Source of the DNA: Variovorax sp.
GTDB lineage: Bacteria; Pseudomonadota; Gammaproteobacteria; Burkholderiales; Burkholderiaceae_C
DNA: 64,000 nt
Reading direction: 5' to 3'
Assembly (NCBI GenBank): GCA_017744285.1
Contig: JAGIBP010000009.1
Location: 19,348-83,347, forward strand
Part shown: positions 50,918 through 60,073 of the stretch, in pieces
How the letters are laid out: every line of letters starts with the position of its first letter
How positions within the stretch are numbered: the first letter of the stretch is position 1
Translations under genes and position numbers: made by a program
The notes under the pieces: model-generated
Told to the model about the DNA's origin: nothing
The model's input: the letters and a program-made list of their open reading frames with translations, nothing else
Database searches by the model: none

Positions 50918-52531
50918 CTAGGCGCTTCTTTCGGCGAGGTAGTGCCGCATCACCACCGGCTCGCCCGCGAGCTGGAAGCTGCGCGCGTGCGATTCGAGCT
51001 CCATGGTCGCCACCGTGGCGCGGGAGCGCTGGCGCAGGTAGTCGGCCCACGAGGTGACGATGAAGCGCTCGACGTAGCGCGTCGGGTCGCCGAGGTCGCG
51101 GTAGATGCGCCAGAAGGTCGCGCCGTCGCGGCGGCGCGGGACCGCGAGCAGGCGCACCGCGTCGAGGAAGCGCGCCGCATCGGCCTCGCGGATGCGGTAG
51201 ACCACTTCGACGGCGACCGGCCCGGCCTCGAACTCGGGCTCGCTCGCCACGCTGACGTCATCGGACTGCGCGACCTGCGTGACCTCGTCGTCCGCGCCCA
51301 CGCGCAGCGGGTAGGGCCGCGCGAGCGCCACGCTCGCCAGCATGCCCGCCGCGGCCAGGCTCAGCGCGACCGGCAGCCCGAGCAGTCCCGACAGCGCGCC
51401 CCACAGCGCCGAGCCGAGCGCGAACGAGCCGAGCGAGCACAGCGTGTGCATCGAGGCCGCGCGCGCCCGCACCCAGGGCGAGGCGCTGGTCTGGGTGGCG
51501 GCGTTGAAGGTGGACATCATCGTCATCCATGCCGCACCGCCGAGCACGAAGCTGACGTACACCAGCGGTCGCCAGGTGACGAGCGCGCCCACCAGCATCG
51601 CGATGGCGAAGATGACGCAGCAGGCGGTCGCGAGCGTGTCGAGGCCGAAGCGCGCGCGCAGGCGGCCGACGAAGAAGCCCGCCGCGACCGCGCCGCTGCC
51701 CAGGCACGCCATCAGCAGCCCGAAGCCGGCGGCGCCGAGTTCGAGCCGCTGCTGCGCGATCACCGGCAGCAGCGCCCACAGCGCCGAGCCGATGCCGGCA
51801 TAGGCGGCGGTGCGCACCAGCTGCGCGAAGATCGCCGGCGAGTGGCGCGCATAGCGCAGCGCGCTCAGCATGCCGCCCCAGAGCCGCTCGGCCGGCAGCT
51901 TGCCGGCCGTGGGCGGGGCCGGCGGCCAGCGCTTGGTGGCGTAGCTCATTCCGATGGCGGTGAGCACCGCGATCGCGAACACCGCGCCGCCGCCGGTCCA
52001 CGCGAAGATCAGGCCCGCGAGCGCCGGGCCCACCGCGCGCGCGCCGTTGAAGGCCATCGAGACCAGCGTGATCGCCTGCGGCAACTGGTGGCGGCCCACC
52101 ACGTCGCTGACCGTCGAGTTCCATGACGGCGACTGCAGCGCGGTGCACACGCCGAGCACGAAGGTGAAGAACAGGAGCGTCATGGGGCCGGCCCAGCCGG
52201 CGAACGAGAGCGCCGTGAGCAGCAGCGCCACCACCGCGTACACGCCCTGCACGCGCAGCATCAGCTCGCGGCGATGGGTGGTGTCGGCCAGCACGCCCGC
52301 CGGCAGCGACAGCAGGAACATCGGCAGGAAGGAGGCGGTCTGCACCAGCGCCGAGAGAAACGACGAGCCGGTGACCTCGATCATCAGCCACGAGGCGGCC
52401 ATGTTGAGCATGGCGTTGCCGACGAAGAAGAGACTGCCGGCCGTCCAGAGTCCGCGGAAGGCCTGGATCTTCAGGGGGCTCCAGATGGAGGGCGCGGACG
52501 GGTCGGCGGTGGCGGCGGCGGGGGTGTTCAA
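50918..52531 (-). CDS. MFS exporter (MFS_3 type) with C-terminal soluble barrel domain
   Basis: 537 residues. About twelve membrane helices (25-420) with GSLFFVGNAMLNMAASWLMI, LPAGVLADTTHRRELMLRVQ and MSTFNAATQTSASPWVRARA match the enterobactin-exporter-like MFS_3 group. The last 110 residues form a soluble domain: VAVEVVYRIREADAARFLDA and ATFWRIYRDLGDPTRYVERF, resembling a dimeric alpha/beta-barrel. The tail is part of the MFS_3 profile in many members, so not a new fusion. The substrate is unknown. Confidence 0.85.
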   Translation of the reverse strand: MNTPAAATADPSAPSIWSPLKIQAFRGLWTAGSLFFVGNAMLNMAASWLMIEVTGSSFLSALVQTASFLPMFLLSLPAGVLADTTHRRELMLRVQGVYAVVALLLTALSFAGWAGPMTLLFFTFVLGVCTALQSPSWNSTVSDVVGRHQLPQAITLVSMAFNGARAVGPALAGLIFAWTGGGAVFAIAVLTAIGMSYATKRWPPAPPTAGKLPAERLWGGMLSALRYARHSPAIFAQLVRTAAYAGIGSALWALLPVIAQQRLELGAAGFGLLMACLGSGAVAAGFFVGRLRARFGLDTLATACCVIFAIAMLVGALVTWRPLVYVSFVLGGAAWMTMMSTFNAATQTSASPWVRARAASMHTLCSLGSFALGSALWGALSGLLGLPVALSLAAAGMLASVALARPYPLRVGADDEVTQVAQSDDVSVASEPEFEAGPVAVEVVYRIREADAARFLDAVRLLAVPRRRDGATFWRIYRDLGDPTRYVERFIVTSWADYLRQRSRATVATMELESHARSFQLAGEPVVMRHYLAERSA

Positions 52532-52690
52532 ACGCGGGGCTTCATCGGCGGGCTGCGGCGATTATCGGCGCGCCGCTGCGCGCGCGAGTCGCCGGCCTGA
52601 CAGCGAGCGGCGCTCCTTCGAGTCGGTTGACATGTTTTGTCGCACCGCGTCACCATGCACGGACCCCAGCTTTCGACAAGGAGCCCTCAC

Positions 52691-54148
52691 TTGTACGCCT
52701 GCTCATCCCTCACTGGCGAAACACTCGTCAGACGCGCCGTGTGCCTGTGCCACCGTCCGGAGATCCACGCGGTCACCCGCCGCATCGACGCGGACCTCAC
52801 CCGCCGGGGCTTCGTGGCCGGGATGGCGGCCTCGGTGGCCGCGCTGGGACTGCCGTTCAAGGCGCGGGCGCAGGCCACGCCGGCGCCGCCGCGTTCGACA
52901 CTGTTTACCAACGTTCGCGTTTTCGACGGTCGCTCCGCATCGCTTCGCGACGGCTTGCATGTGCTCGTCGAAGGCAACCGGATCAAGTCGATCGCAGGTG
53001 GCACGCCCGCCACGCCCGAAGGCGCGCAGCGCATCGACTGCGGCGGCCGGGTCATGATGCCGGGCCTCATCGACGCGCACTGGCACGCGCTGTTCGCGGC
53101 CTTGCCGCTGCCCGTGCTCCTGCAGGGCAACATCGGCTACATCCACCTCGCCGGGAGCGCCGAGGCGGAGCGCACCTTGCAGCGCGGATTCACCACGGTG
53201 CGCGATCTCGGCGGACCCGTGTTCGCGTTCAAGCAGGCGATCGACGAAGGGCTGATCCCCGGGCCGCGCATCTACCCCTGCGGCGCGATGATCACCGGCA
53301 GCGGCGGCCATGGCGACCTGCGTCCGCTGTCCGACGTGCCGCGCACGCCGGGCGTGCAGGGCTTCACCGAGCGCACCGGCGCGGCCTCGATCGTCGACGG
53401 TCCCGACGAGATCCGCATGCGCGTGCGCGAGCAGCTCACGCAGGGCGCCTCGCAGATCAAGATCGTGGGCGGGGGCGGCGTCTCGTCGCCGCGCACGCCG
53501 CTGGACCTCACGACCCTGAGCGAGGTCGAGGTGCGCGCGGCCGCCGAGGTCGCGAAGGACTGGAACACCTACATCACGGTGCACGCCTATGCGTCGAACA
53601 CCGTGCAGCGCGCGATCAACGCGGGCGCCGCGTGCGTGGAGCATGCGCACCTGATGGACGACGCGACCGCGAGGCTGATGGCCGACAAGGGCGTCTGGCT
53701 CAGCACCCAGCCCTTCCTGTCCGACGAGGACACCGGGCGGCTGCCGGGGCCGAGCATGGCCTCGGCGCAGCAGCTCTTCGGGGCCACGGACGGCCTCTAC
53801 AAGCTCGCGAAGAAGTACAAGATCAAGACGGCCTTCGGCTCCGACATGCTGTTCTCGCCCGCGCTGGCGCAGCGGCAGGGCATCATGCTCACGCACCTCA
53901 CGCGCTGGTACTCGAACAGCGAGATTCTTGCGATGGCAACCTCGGGCAATGCGCAGCTGCTCGGCCTGTCGGGGCCGCGCAACCCCTATCCGGGCAAGCT
54001 GGGGGTGATCGAGGAGGGCGCCTTTGCCGACCTGCTGCTGGTGGACGGCAACCCGCTCGACAACATCGCGCTGCTCGCCACCCCGCAGACCAGCCTGCTC
54101 GTCATCATGAAGGACGGCAAGGTCCACAAGAACACGTTGAAGACCTGA
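52691..54148 (+). CDS. Tat-exported amidohydrolase (imidazolonepropionase-like)
   Basis: 485 residues. The TTG at 52691 is preferred because AAGGAG lies at 52678-52683; no site precedes the in-frame ATG at 52655. A twin-arginine signal (DLTRRGFVAGMAASVAALG) ends near QA/TPAPP. The metal-dependent barrel has MPGLIDAHWHALFAA (HxH), RGFTTVRDLGGPVFAFKQAI, QIKIVGGGGVSSPRTPLD, TVHAYASNTVQRAINAGA and AFGSDMLFSPALAQ. The C-terminus EEGAFADLLLVDGNPL is usual for the family. It likely acts in the periplasm; substrate unknown, dipeptide or cyclic amide hydrolases are near relatives. Confidence 0.82.
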   Translation: MYACSSLTGETLVRRAVCLCHRPEIHAVTRRIDADLTRRGFVAGMAASVAALGLPFKARAQATPAPPRSTLFTNVRVFDGRSASLRDGLHVLVEGNRIKSIAGGTPATPEGAQRIDCGGRVMMPGLIDAHWHALFAALPLPVLLQGNIGYIHLAGSAEAERTLQRGFTTVRDLGGPVFAFKQAIDEGLIPGPRIYPCGAMITGSGGHGDLRPLSDVPRTPGVQGFTERTGAASIVDGPDEIRMRVREQLTQGASQIKIVGGGGVSSPRTPLDLTTLSEVEVRAAAEVAKDWNTYITVHAYASNTVQRAINAGAACVEHAHLMDDATARLMADKGVWLSTQPFLSDEDTGRLPGPSMASAQQLFGATDGLYKLAKKYKIKTAFGSDMLFSPALAQRQGIMLTHLTRWYSNSEILAMATSGNAQLLGLSGPRNPYPGKLGVIEEGAFADLLLVDGNPLDNIALLATPQTSLLVIMKDGKVHKNTLKT

Positions 54149-54166
54149 GCACGGGCGAGGGCGCGT

Positions 54167-54829
54167 TCAGCGGGACTTGGCGCGGCCGCTCTTGCGGGCC
54201 ATGTCGGCGCCGGGCGCGCCGCTGGCGGGCGGGCGCGCGTTCATGTCGTCGAGCCACAGCAGGCCATCGACATGCGCCATGAACCGGTTGAGGTACTCCG
54301 GCGAGAGCTCGTGCATCAGCGTGAGCGCGCGATGGACGAGGTGGTGCGAGTTCAGCGGGCCGGCGTTCTCCGGCACCTTGGCCCGTGACTGCGTCAGCCG
54401 CCGGTCGGCGCTCAGGCGCGACCAGGTGCTCTTGAAGTAGCGCAGGGTCTTCAGTTCGCCGGAAGGGGCGGGGGCGGGCGCGGGCGCGGCGCCGCGTGCC
54501 GTCGAAGGTGGGGGTGCCGATGCATGCTGCCCGAGCAGGGCCACGAGTCCGGCGAGGGCGCCGGGTTCGCGCGCGGGCGCCGCGGTGTCCGGGGCCATCG
54601 GCGCGCCGGCCTCGCGCGACTTTCGAAGCGCCTCGCCGTAGGCCGCGACGTGGTTGCGCAGCTTCTCGTCGAGCAGGCGCCGCGCGACGCCTTCATGGCC
54701 GGCGGCGCGTCGGGCGAGCGCTTCGATGAAGCGGAAGCGCACCGGATCGACGCGGTGGTCGCCGCGCTGGCGCCATGCCGCGATCGTGGGGTCGATGCCG
54801 CCGCTCGCGTCGCCTTCGTCGCTACTCAC
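54167..54829 (-). CDS. DUF2894 protein
   Basis: 220 residues, soluble. N-terminal RGDHRVDPVRFRFIEALARR and HEGVARRLLDEKLRNHVAAY form a helical domain. A Pro/Ala linker follows (about 85-125), then the conserved end LKTLRYFKSTWSRLSADRRL, HHLVHRALTLMHELSPEYLN and FMAHVDGLLWLDDMNA. The last block is the hallmark of DUF2894. It is the fourth gene of the DUF3348-DUF802-OmpA operon and overlaps the OmpA gene by eight bases. Role unknown. Confidence 0.8.
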   Translation of the reverse strand: MSSDEGDASGGIDPTIAAWRQRGDHRVDPVRFRFIEALARRAAGHEGVARRLLDEKLRNHVAAYGEALRKSREAGAPMAPDTAAPAREPGALAGLVALLGQHASAPPPSTARGAAPAPAPAPSGELKTLRYFKSTWSRLSADRRLTQSRAKVPENAGPLNSHHLVHRALTLMHELSPEYLNRFMAHVDGLLWLDDMNARPPASGAPGADMARKSGRAKSR

Positions 54830-55469
54830 GGTGTCCCGGGATGTCGTTGGTCGGGCGGGACGTCGGCGACATCTCGACGCGGCGGTTGCGGGCGCGCCCT
54901 TCCGCGTCGGCGTTGGACGCCACGGCCTGCCCGGAGCCGAAGGCGGCGGCGAAGACCGAGGAGGCGGGCAGGCCCTCCTCGATCAGGGCGCGCGTCACCG
55001 TCAGCGCGCGCTGGGCCGACAGCTCCCAGTTGTCGGCGAACTGCCGGCTGCCGCCGCGCACCTGGCGGTCGTCGGTGAAGCCGCTCACCATCAGGATCTC
55101 GTCGCGTGCGCGCAGGTAGGCGGCCAGCGGCGCGGCCAGGCTGCGCAGCAGTTGGCGGCCTTCGGGCTGCAGGTCGGCCGAACTGACCGCGAACAGCACG
55201 CTGCCGCTGATGCCGATGCGGCCGTTGTTCAGCGTCACGCGCCCGGCGGCGAGCGGGCCCGCGAGGGCCTTCTCGAGCGCCTCGCGGCGCTGGGCCTCGA
55301 TGCGGCGCTTCTGCACCTCGCTCTCGAGCTTGGCCGTGAGGTCGAGCTGCATGCCGATCGCGCACACCAGGATCAGCACGAAAGCCCCCAGCAGCCCCGC
55401 CATCAGGTCGCCGAAGACCGCCCAGACCGGGACGGCCGGCTCGGCGCCGGCGTCGATGTCCTCGTGCAT
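54822..55469 (-). CDS. MotB/ZorB-like OmpA-family protein
   Basis: 215 residues. A single N-terminal membrane helix carries an acidic residue at its start: WAVFGDLMAGLLGAFVLILV, with Asp21 positioned like the ion-binding Asp of MotB, TolR and ZorB. A short helical linker leads to an OmpA peptidoglycan-binding domain (about 75-205): SVLFAVSSADLQPEGRQLL, VSGFTDDRQVRGG, NWELSAQRALTVTRALIEEG and GRARNRRVEM. It should anchor a stator to the cell wall. The start overlaps the DUF802 stop by one base. Confidence 0.88.
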   Translation of the reverse strand: MHEDIDAGAEPAVPVWAVFGDLMAGLLGAFVLILVCAIGMQLDLTAKLESEVQKRRIEAQRREALEKALAGPLAAGRVTLNNGRIGISGSVLFAVSSADLQPEGRQLLRSLAAPLAAYLRARDEILMVSGFTDDRQVRGGSRQFADNWELSAQRALTVTRALIEEGLPASSVFAAAFGSGQAVASNADAEGRARNRRVEMSPTSRPTNDIPGHRE

Positions 55470-57562
55470 CACGCCTCGCTGCCCGCCGTGGCGGCCTGCT
55501 GGCCTGCGATGCGCTGGAGGTCCTCGACCACCTGCTTCTGCGACATGATGCTCAGGTCGATCACCTCGCGGGCCTGCGCCACGTAGTAGGCCAGCTGCTC
55601 GTCGCTGCGCGCCATGGACTGGCCCAGCGCCGCCTCGATGCGAGAGAGCTGGCCGACGAGCTTGTCGTTCGATTCGCCGAAGAGCTGCACCGCGGCGCCG
55701 AAGGCTTCGCCGAGGCTGGCCACTTCGACCGCGCTGCCGGTGAGCTGCGCGGCCGCCTCGCTCATCCGGCCGGTTTCGCCCTCGAGCTTCTCGGTGAAAC
55801 GGCTGCCCACGCGTTCGAGCAGTTCCGCCGACGAGCCGACCAGCGCGTCGATCGCCGCGCGCTGCTCGGTGGAGGCATGGTTCACGGCGTCGAGCAGCGT
55901 CTTCAGGGTGTCGAGGATGTGCGAGCGTTCTTCCAGCATGGCGTTGTCGCGCGCCATGCTGTCGGACAGTTTCTGGCGCAGCTCGGCGACCACCTCGGCC
56001 GCGGCCTTCGGGGCTTCGGTGGCGGCCTGCAGCAGGCGGGTGGTTTCGGCGATCGTCGTCCTCGCGTGCGCCTCGGCCTGCGCGGAGATGTCGCGGGCGG
56101 TCTGCGCCATGGCCTCGCCGAGCTGCTGCTGCTGCTGCGCGGCCTGCGCGCCCGCCTGCTGCCATTCCTTTCGCAGCGAGTCGGCCATGCCTTCGAGGGC
56201 GTTCGTCCAGCCCGACAGGCGCTGCTCGTCTCGCGACGCGAGTTCGGCCTGCAGGTCGGCATGGGACCGGTCGACCTGAGCCAGCAGCGCGGCGGCGTGC
56301 TGCTCGAAGCTCGCCGCCGCGCCGGCCAGCGCCTGCTGCGTGTCGCCGGCCAGCTTCTCGCTCGTGCGCTGGTGCTGCGCCAGCGCATGGCTCCAATGCT
56401 CCGACACGCCGGCGGCACTGCTGTCGAGCCGCGCCGCGACGCCGTCGACCAGCGCCGCCGAGCGCTGCTCGAAGGCTTCGGTGAAGCGGCCCAGCGTCTG
56501 GCCCAGTTCGCCGGCGAGCGTCTCGCTCGTGCGTTGATGCGTCGCGAGCGCGGTCGTCCAGGTGTCGGCCACGCGGTTGGTGGTGGCCTCGAAGCGGCCG
56601 GCGAGCCCGTCGAGCTGCTGCTGCACCGCATCGGCGAGCTTGTCGTGCAGCGAGGCGGTTCCGCGCGCGATGCCGGCCATCGTGGCTTCGACCACCGGCT
56701 GGATCGTGGCGCCCGCCATGCGCGCGCTCTCGGTCAGGCTGTGCTGCAGCGACTGGCCCACCGAGGCGGCGAGCCCCGCGTAGGCGGCCTCGGCCTTGGC
56801 GTGGAACTGATCCTGTCCGGCGGCCAGGCGCTCGCCCGCCGCCTGGTGCTGGCGCTCCATCGCGGCCATCATGGCCTGCAGTTGCAGGACCAGCTCGGGC
56901 ATCACCTGCGCCTGCTGCTGCAGCAGCCGGAACGATTCCTCGCGCCGATGCGCCAGCGAGTACACGCGCAGGCTCGTGCCAATGCGCGTGTCGAGCATCT
57001 GCCCGGCGCGCAGTCGCTCGCGGCGGCACAGCGCCGACGCCAGGCCCAGCATGGCCGACGCCGCCACGCCCGCGACCGAGGTGCCGAAGGCCAGGCCCAG
57101 ACCCTTGACCGGCGCCGACAGCGAGGCCCGCACGGCATCGAGATCGGTCGCGCTTTCGAGCGCCAGGCCGGTGCCCTTGAGCGTGAGCACCATGCCGACG
57201 AAAGTGCCCAGCATGCCCAGCAGCACCAGCAGGCCCGCGAGGTACGGCGCCAGCGCCGGGCCGGGCAGGCCCACGCGCTCTCCTTCGACGCGCAGGCGCA
57301 CCGCATTGCGCAGCGACGGATGCAGCGTGTCGAGCCAGGCGGAGAGTTTCGCTGGCGGCTCCGCCAGCCCCGCGGTGGCATCCACCAGCGTGGACGTCGC
57401 CTGCTGGAAGCGGTGCAGCTCCAGCGCGCCCACCGCATAGAAGACGGCGATGAGCACGGTGGCCACCAGCGCCAGCGGGTTCGAGCCGACGTAGCCCACG
57501 CCCACCCAGGCCACGGCGACGAGGCCGGCCGCCAGCACGGCGCGAAGAAGAGATCTGTTCAT
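55469..57562 (-). CDS. DUF802 protein: MotA/TolQ/ZorA-like membrane domain with long coiled-coil tail
   Basis: 697 residues. N-terminal helices (about 7-50: RAVLAAGLVAVAWVGVGYVG and LALVATVLIAVFYAVGAL) are followed by two helices with the MotA/ExbB/TolQ hallmark: YLAGLLVLLGMLGTFVGMVL (about 107-126) and GLGLAFGTSVAGVAASAMLG (about 153-172). Residues about 220-690 are almost wholly helical with heptad-rich Gln/Ala/Leu content and repeated HQRTSE(T/K)LAG(E/D) units. A long cytoplasmic tail on a MotA-type stator is the layout known from ZorA of the Zorya system. Upstream DUF3348 is 10 bp away. Confidence 0.85.
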   Translation of the reverse strand: MNRSLLRAVLAAGLVAVAWVGVGYVGSNPLALVATVLIAVFYAVGALELHRFQQATSTLVDATAGLAEPPAKLSAWLDTLHPSLRNAVRLRVEGERVGLPGPALAPYLAGLLVLLGMLGTFVGMVLTLKGTGLALESATDLDAVRASLSAPVKGLGLAFGTSVAGVAASAMLGLASALCRRERLRAGQMLDTRIGTSLRVYSLAHRREESFRLLQQQAQVMPELVLQLQAMMAAMERQHQAAGERLAAGQDQFHAKAEAAYAGLAASVGQSLQHSLTESARMAGATIQPVVEATMAGIARGTASLHDKLADAVQQQLDGLAGRFEATTNRVADTWTTALATHQRTSETLAGELGQTLGRFTEAFEQRSAALVDGVAARLDSSAAGVSEHWSHALAQHQRTSEKLAGDTQQALAGAAASFEQHAAALLAQVDRSHADLQAELASRDEQRLSGWTNALEGMADSLRKEWQQAGAQAAQQQQQLGEAMAQTARDISAQAEAHARTTIAETTRLLQAATEAPKAAAEVVAELRQKLSDSMARDNAMLEERSHILDTLKTLLDAVNHASTEQRAAIDALVGSSAELLERVGSRFTEKLEGETGRMSEAAAQLTGSAVEVASLGEAFGAAVQLFGESNDKLVGQLSRIEAALGQSMARSDEQLAYYVAQAREVIDLSIMSQKQVVEDLQRIAGQQAATAGSEA

Positions 57563-57572
57563 GAAATGCGGA

Positions 57573-58226
57573 TCAGGTCGTGCGAAGGGCGTCCAGCAGC
57601 CCTTCGACAGGTTGAAATCGAAAATCCAGCTCGGCCAGAAGGAGATCCCGCGCGTCGCGGCGGAAGGCCTGAATCCAGGCGCCGCTCGCGGCGGCTTCGG
57701 CGTCGCGGCAGAGGCGCCCGAAGTGCCTCTCGAGCACGGCAGGAACGCTCGACAGCAGGCTGCGCTCGCGCGCGCTCAGCACCTGTTCCATGACCACGTC
57801 CACCGCCGCGAGCCGGGCCATGGCAGGCGACCGCGCTGCCAGCCGCGACCGTAGCCGGCTGCGCAGCGCGCCGACACCCGCCTCGATCGCCTGCTGCCGC
57901 GCGAGGTAGCGCTGGCGAAAGGGGGCGAAGTCGGCTTCCGAGGCGGCGAAGGTGTTGTCCTCGGCGATGGCCTTGGCGAGCGCGCTGCGCACGCGCTGGC
58001 ATTCGCCTTCCTCGGCGGCGGGCGAGGTCCGGGCGGCCGAGGCGCCGGCGGCCGGCGCGCCGTCGAGTGCGGCGGAGAGCGATATCGCGTCCGTCCAGCC
58101 GAACCATTGGCTCAGGCGGTCCGATGTGGACGCCGCGGACTCGCGAACCTCGTGGCCGGACAATCGATCGAGCAAGCGAATGAGCGCCGAGCCGGTCAAA
58201 CCCCTGCGCATTGACACTTGCACCAT
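57573..58226 (-). CDS. DUF3348 protein
   Basis: 217 residues, soluble, alpha-helical. Conserved-looking parts: LIRLLDRLSGHEVRESAAST near the N-terminus, SQWFGWTDAISLSAALDG, FRQRYLARQQAIEAGVGALR and LERHFGRLCRDAEAAASGAW. The family is known only as DUF3348. It is the first gene of the stator operon. Start at 58226 is preferred over the in-frame ATG at 58211. A cytoplasmic partner of the DUF802 tail is a possible role (inference). Confidence 0.8.
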   Translation of the reverse strand: MVQVSMRRGLTGSALIRLLDRLSGHEVRESAASTSDRLSQWFGWTDAISLSAALDGAPAAGASAARTSPAAEEGECQRVRSALAKAIAEDNTFAASEADFAPFRQRYLARQQAIEAGVGALRSRLRSRLAARSPAMARLAAVDVVMEQVLSARERSLLSSVPAVLERHFGRLCRDAEAAASGAWIQAFRRDARDLLLAELDFRFQPVEGLLDALRTT

Positions 58227-58326
58227 CCCGCCAGCTGGAAAAACCCAGCAGTCTAACTGATGGCCCTGCGCGCACCGCCCCGCGCCGGCCGCCCGGCGGT
58301 AAGCATCTGCAACGCGGCGCGCGCCC

Positions 58327-58761
58327 CTAGTCGAGCCAGGCCTGCGCGCTCAGCGCGCTGTCGTAGCGCGCGGATTCCTGCGGCGTCATGGCGGCCTCGA
58401 GCTGGGCGAGTTCGAGCCGCTCGTCGTCGTGCGAGACCCACTCGAACAGGTGAGAGGGCGGCATGGCGGACACCTCGTCCTGGTCGCTCCACGCCTTCAG
58501 GCGCGCCGGCGCGCTGTCGAGCAGCAGGCGCAGGAAAAGCGCCCGCTCCAGCCGCACCTGGGCGCGCTGCTCCACGCTCATGGCGTTGGCGAGCGCGTCG
58601 ATGCGTTCCTGGTAGATCGTCATGCGCGTCCAGAGCTCCCCGCTGGAGAGATCGGGGTAGTTCCACATCTGCGGCGAGAGGCGCTTGCACCCGAAATGAA
58701 TGCGCGCGCAGGCCAGCGCCTGCAGGAGTCGAAGGACCAGTTGCTGCTGCGGCACGCTCAT
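58327..58761 (-). CDS. hypothetical protein
   Basis: 144 residues. Mainly helical: QQQLVLRLLQALACARIHFG, LWTRMTIYQERIDALANAMS, VEQRAQVRLERALFLRLLLD, and an acidic C-terminus with WVSHDDERLELAQLEAAMT. No membrane segment or signal peptide. The ATG at 58761 is taken; an in-frame start at 58782 is possible. It lies between the stator operon and the glycosidase gene, 101 bp from DUF3348. Function unknown. Confidence 0.55.
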   Translation of the reverse strand: MSVPQQQLVLRLLQALACARIHFGCKRLSPQMWNYPDLSSGELWTRMTIYQERIDALANAMSVEQRAQVRLERALFLRLLLDSAPARLKAWSDQDEVSAMPPSHLFEWVSHDDERLELAQLEAAMTPQESARYDSALSAQAWLD

Positions 58762-58833
58762 GATGGGCGGATGACATCCCACTTGGCGCGCCGCCGGCGT
58801 AGGACGATTTGCCGACCTGGGGCGAGGCCGTGC

Positions 58834-60006
58834 CTAACGTGATGCGAGCGCCCGGTGGGCCAGCAGGAAGGTGGCGGCGTTCCAGCTCTGCCCGGCCATG
58901 CCCATCGGCGCCAGGGTGCGGCCGTGGAACCACTCGGTGAAGCGCCAGTCGCCGTGCGCATTCGCCTGCGCGAGCTGCGCGAGCGCCTGCCATGCCGCCT
59001 CGCGCAGGCCCAGTTGCGCGAGCGCCAGCACCCAGTAGCCGCCGACGAAGGGCCAGATGCCGCCGTTGTGGTACTGATGTGTCATGTTCTGCCGGTGCCG
59101 CGCCATGTATGGCCGCCACAGCGCATGCTGGTGCGAGAGCGGATGCAGCACCACGCGCACCGGCCAGGGGTCGGCCGCCTGGGCGGTCGCGACGGTGCGC
59201 ACGATGCGGTGCGCCATCGCGTCGTCGGCCAGGCCGCTGGTGATCGCCAGCAGGTTGCCGAACACGTCGCCCTCGTCCCCGACCACCGAGAGATTGACGA
59301 AGCTCAGGTACAGGCCCGGATCCCGCCGGCCGCGCCGCGCGTAGTGGCCCAGCAGCCGCGCCCGGTGGTATTCGGGCAGGTCGCGCTGGAAGGGGTTGAA
59401 GAGGTGGTTGAAGTGGTAGTGCGTTTCCTGCGCGTGGGCGAGCGCGTAGCGGCGCTTGGCCTCGTGCCAGAGCGCGTTGGTATAGAGCACGTAGCCCGAG
59501 CGGGGCATGATGTCCGCCCAGTCGCTGGCCTCGTTCTGCTGCAGCAGCCTGAAATGCTGGTGTTCCTGCGCCAGCAGCCAGCCGATGGCGCGCGCGACCC
59601 CGTCCTGCCAGCGCGCGGCGTCCACCCGGCCGTGGCGGCGCAGATGGTCCACCGCGATCAGCCACCACAGGGTCGCGTCGATGCAGCCGAGATACCAGAA
59701 ATCGGCGTCGCGGCCCTCCGGATCGACGTATTTGGGAATCTGCCCGTTGGGCGCCTGCCGGGCGGCGAGCGCCTCGACGCTGGCGATGGCGCCCTGTTCG
59801 AGGGCAGGCACGCCGCTGCCGCACATCGCCATCACGCAGATCGCCGCATCGCGGCCGAAGATGCGCGTGTAGCGGCGCGCCTCGGCCGCTTCGTTGCGGC
59901 TCGCGGCGAGGATGCCGTGCGGCGTCAGGTTGCGCGCCAGCAGGTCGAGCGAGGCCCGCGCGCAGGTGTCGATGAGCGCGAGGTCGGAGGGATCGAGATT
60001 CGTCAT
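58834..60006 (-). CDS. (alpha/alpha)6-barrel glycoside hydrolase, GH100/amylo-glucosidase-like
   Basis: 390 residues, soluble and without signal peptide. Core pieces: EARRYTRIFGRDAAICVMAM (about 42-61, general-acid region), CIDATLWWLIAVDHLRR (about 113-130), NEASDWADIMPRSGYVLYTN (about 163-182), HNGGIWPFVGGYWVLALAQL and RFTEWFHGR near the end. The pattern resembles invertases of GH100 and glycogen-debranching glucosidases. The substrate (sucrose, trehalose, glucosylglycerate or a maltodextrin) cannot be told. It follows serA by 67 bp on the same strand. Confidence 0.72.
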   Translation of the reverse strand: MTNLDPSDLALIDTCARASLDLLARNLTPHGILAASRNEAAEARRYTRIFGRDAAICVMAMCGSGVPALEQGAIASVEALAARQAPNGQIPKYVDPEGRDADFWYLGCIDATLWWLIAVDHLRRHGRVDAARWQDGVARAIGWLLAQEHQHFRLLQQNEASDWADIMPRSGYVLYTNALWHEAKRRYALAHAQETHYHFNHLFNPFQRDLPEYHRARLLGHYARRGRRDPGLYLSFVNLSVVGDEGDVFGNLLAITSGLADDAMAHRIVRTVATAQAADPWPVRVVLHPLSHQHALWRPYMARHRQNMTHQYHNGGIWPFVGGYWVLALAQLGLREAAWQALAQLAQANAHGDWRFTEWFHGRTLAPMGMAGQSWNAATFLLAHRALASR

Positions 60007-60073
60007 GGGCCCGGAGGTAATGTCGTCGGCGCCGCCGCCGGGGCCACTGTAGCGGTCGAGCGCGCGCTCGGCG

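Noticed and set aside
54167..58226. Complete Zorya defence system
   Set aside because: Only the stator-like pair resembles ZorA/ZorB; no ZorC, ZorD helicase/nuclease or ZorE HNH protein is next to it, so the operon is reported as ZorAB-like only.
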